Shown here: one piece after another, positions 62,009 through 64,000 of the stretch
Layout: each line of letters begins with the position of its first letter
How positions within the stretch are numbered: the stretch's first letter is position 1
Program-made: the position numbers and the translations under genes
Notes under the pieces: model-generated
Databases searched by the model: none
What the model was told of the DNA's origin: nothing
The model's input: only the letters and a program-made list of their open reading frames with translations
NCBI GenBank assembly: GCA_024397875.1
Contig: CP073344.1
Location: 2,657,001 to 2,721,000 of the forward strand
Direction: 5' to 3'
Source: Amphritea atlantica
Lineage (GTDB): Bacteria; Pseudomonadota; Gammaproteobacteria; Pseudomonadales; Balneatricaceae
Length of the DNA stretch: 64,000 bases

Positions 62009-64000
62009 TCATAAGAAAAAAACCAGCTATGAAACGATGCTGGAACTGACTAAACAGGATTTGAAAACCGGCGTTGGCCGCAGTGTAAAACACGAAAGTG
62101 CGGCTAAACAGGTGAGTGGTGAAGCGGTCTACATCGACGACCGGCTTGAATTCCCCAATCAGCTGCATATCTATGCACGGATGTCAGAAAAAGCCCATGC
62201 CCGGATTACCCGTATTGATACCGCTCCCTGTTACGCGTTTCCCGGTGTTGCCATTGCGATAACGTCTGAAGATATCCCCGGCATTAAGGATATCGGCGCC
62301 CTGAAACCCGGCGATCCACTGCTGGTTGAAGACCGGGTGGAGTATTACGGTCAGCCGGTACTGGCGGTCGCCGCCAGTGACCATGAAACCGCCCGTAAAG
62401 CAGCGATGGCGGCCATCGTGGAGTATGAAGAGCTGGAACCCGTGCTGTCGGTGGAGCAGGCGCTGCAAAGCAACCATTTTGTCAGCGACCCGCACTCCCA
62501 TAAACGGGGTGATTCCGCTGCAGCACTGGCCTCAGCAAAGCACCGTCTATCCGGCAGCGTCCATATCGGTGGTCAGGAACATTTCTATCTGGAAACCCAG
62601 ATCGCCTCAGTGGTACCGACCGAAGATGGTGGCATGATCGTCTACTCATCGACCCAGAACCCCACCGAAGTACAGAAACTGGTGGCCGAAGTACTGGATA
62701 TTCCGTTTAACAAGGTCCAGATCGATATGCGCCGCATGGGTGGCGGATTCGGCGGTAAGGAGACTCAGGCGGCAGGCCCCGCCTGTATCGCCGCCGTGGT
62801 GGCTAAACTGACCGGGCGCCCGGCTAAGATGCGTCTGCCGCGGATGGAAGATATGATGATGACCGGTAAACGCCATCCATTCTTCAATCAGTATGATGTC
62901 GGCTTTGACGATAACGGTATGATCACCGGCTGCGAAATGAAGCTGGCGGGCAACTGTGGTAACTCCCCCGACCTGTCGGACTCGATAGTTGACCGGGCGA
63001 TGTTCCATAGCGATAACAGTTACTACCTCGGCGATGCCACCATCACCGGCTATCGCTGTAAAACCAATACCGCGTCTAACACCGCGTACCGGGGGTTCGG
63101 CGGACCTCAGGGTCTGATCATGCCGGAAATCATTCTCGATGAGATCGCCCGTTCGCTGGGGAAAGATCCGCTGGAGATTCGCAAACTGAATCTTTATGGC
63201 GATGAAGGTCGCGATACCACCCATTACTACCAGAAGGTGGAGGACAATGTCCTGCCAGAGATGCTCGCCGATCTTGAGCAAAGCAGTCAATATCACCAGC
63301 GCCGCCGGGAGATTAAGGCGTATAACGCCAGCAGTCCGTTCCTGAAAAAGGGGCTGGCACTGACCCCGGTGAAATTCGGTATCTCCTTCACCGCCACCTT
63401 CCTCAACCAGGCGGGTGCCCTGATCCATATCTACACCGATGGCAGCATCCACCTCAACCACGGCGGCACCGAGATGGGACAGGGCCTGAACACCAAGGTC
63501 GCTCAGATTGTAGCCGAAGAGTTTCAGGTCGATTTCGATAGCATCCAGATCACCGCCACCAATACCGAAAAAGTGCCCAACACTTCACCGACGGCGGCCT
63601 CATCCGGCGCCGACCTGAACGGTAAGGCGGCCCAGAATGCGGCCCGTACCATTAAGCAGCGGCTGGTTGAGTTTGCCATGCATCACTTTAAAGTCACTGA
63701 AGAGGATGTCGAATTTCGCAATAACCACGTAGTGATCCGCGATCAGCTGATGTCCTTCGCGGACTTTATTCAGCTGGTCTATTTCAATCAGATCTCACTC
63801 TCCAGCACCGGCTTTTATCGTACCCCGAAAATATTCTATGACCGGGAAAAAGCCAGCGGCCGCCCCTTCTACTACTTTGCCTATGGCGCTGCCTGCAGCG
63901 AAGTGGTAATCGATACCCTCACCGGTGAGTATAAGATACTGCGGGTTGATATCCTCCATGATGTCGGCGCATCACTGAACCCGGCGATCGATATTGGTCA
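62001..64000 (+). CDS. xdhB: Xanthine dehydrogenase large (molybdopterin) subunit XdhB, 3' end missing
   Basis: The first 666 codons of the molybdenum subunit are present; the reading frame stays open to the window edge. Recognisable parts are VSGEAVYIDD near the start, the molybdopterin-binding RMGGGFGGKE near residue 249, ASNTAYRGFGGPQG near 356 with the substrate arginine, and GGTEMGQGL near 488. The ATG overlaps the end of xdhA. An xdhC chaperone gene would be expected downstream, outside the window. Confidence 0.95.
   Translation, partial: MSDHKKKTSYETMLELTKQDLKTGVGRSVKHESAAKQVSGEAVYIDDRLEFPNQLHIYARMSEKAHARITRIDTAPCYAFPGVAIAITSEDIPGIKDIGALKPGDPLLVEDRVEYYGQPVLAVAASDHETARKAAMAAIVEYEELEPVLSVEQALQSNHFVSDPHSHKRGDSAAALASAKHRLSGSVHIGGQEHFYLETQIASVVPTEDGGMIVYSSTQNPTEVQKLVAEVLDIPFNKVQIDMRRMGGGFGGKETQAAGPACIAAVVAKLTGRPAKMRLPRMEDMMMTGKRHPFFNQYDVGFDDNGMITGCEMKLAGNCGNSPDLSDSIVDRAMFHSDNSYYLGDATITGYRCKTNTASNTAYRGFGGPQGLIMPEIILDEIARSLGKDPLEIRKLNLYGDEGRDTTHYYQKVEDNVLPEMLADLEQSSQYHQRRREIKAYNASSPFLKKGLALTPVKFGISFTATFLNQAGALIHIYTDGSIHLNHGGTEMGQGLNTKVAQIVAEEFQVDFDSIQITATNTEKVPNTSPTAASSGADLNGKAAQNAARTIKQRLVEFAMHHFKVTEEDVEFRNNHVVIRDQLMSFADFIQLVYFNQISLSSTGFYRTPKIFYDREKASGRPFYYFAYGAACSEVVIDTLTGEYKILRVDILHDVGASLNPAIDIG

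Noticed and set aside
62646..63461. 271-codon minus-strand open reading frame
   Set aside because: Antisense to xdhB, which is continuous through this region and carries the molybdopterin motifs.
1..64000. CRISPR arrays, tRNA or rRNA genes, insertion sequences, attachment sites
   Set aside because: No regularly spaced repeats, cloverleaf-like segments, transposase or integrase genes or terminal inverted repeats were recognised on either strand.

Overview
The window reads as chromosomal DNA of a heterotrophic marine gammaproteobacterium, most likely an Oceanospirillales-type organism. This is an inference from the mix of a TRAP transporter, quinohemoprotein amine dehydrogenase genes, Paa and Iac aromatic catabolism, an HdfR-like LysR regulator and a moderate GC content. 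I see no phage, insertion sequence, CRISPR array, rRNA or tRNA. Almost every gene is intact and most are packed in long minus-strand operons.

Region 1 (1-14.9 kb) is a quinohemoprotein amine dehydrogenase (QHNDH) locus. A complete minus-strand operon qhpA-D-C-B-F-E-G (14848 to 6364) encodes the diheme alpha subunit, the radical SAM crosslinking enzyme, the CTQ-bearing gamma subunit, the beta-propeller subunit, the peptide exporter, the leader protease and the FAD hydroxylase. A second paralogous set qhpA-D-C (3328 to 1, running off the window) has no maturation genes of its own inside the window. A phenylacetaldehyde-dehydrogenase-like gene is divergent from the second qhpA. Both of those divergent genes have sigma-54-type promoters, and an inverted repeat lies between them.

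Region 2 (15.2-25.5 kb) holds an OmpR-family response regulator and a 2120-residue kinase/AAA/GAF/PAS/histidine kinase/REC/Hpt protein, divergent from qhpA. Next comes a minus-strand porin and aldehyde dehydrogenase pair. The qhpA and porin promoters share an element of about 60 bp built on 10-bp-spaced TGT repeats, a plausible binding site for the response regulator.

Region 3 (25.6-41.1 kb) is an indole-3-acetate catabolic (iac) cluster: a MarR-type iacR, then iacH-A-B-I-C-D-E-F, a TRAP transporter, a universal stress protein, an extradiol catechol dioxygenase, a 4-oxalocrotonate tautomerase-like protein, iacG, an MFS exporter and a truncated hemoglobin. Region 4 (41.3-47.8 kb) is a phenylacetate operon paaJ-K-A-B-C-D-E. 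Taken together, regions 1-4 suggest a route from arylethylamines (phenethylamine, tryptamine) through periplasmic oxidation and aldehyde dehydrogenase to phenylacetate and indoleacetate, then to central metabolism. That link is my inference.

Region 5 (48.2-55.0 kb) is mixed housekeeping: a cyclic-nucleotide-binding-domain protein, a D-Ala-D-Ala dipeptidase, a CspD-like protein, a small charged protein, an HdfR-like regulator, a RhlE-like helicase and two tandem phosphoribosyltransferases. Region 6 (55.1-64.0 kb) is a purine and urea module: urea transporter, Tsx-like channel, 8-oxoguanine/guanine deaminase-type amidohydrolase, NCS2 purine permease and, divergently, xdhA and a truncated xdhB.
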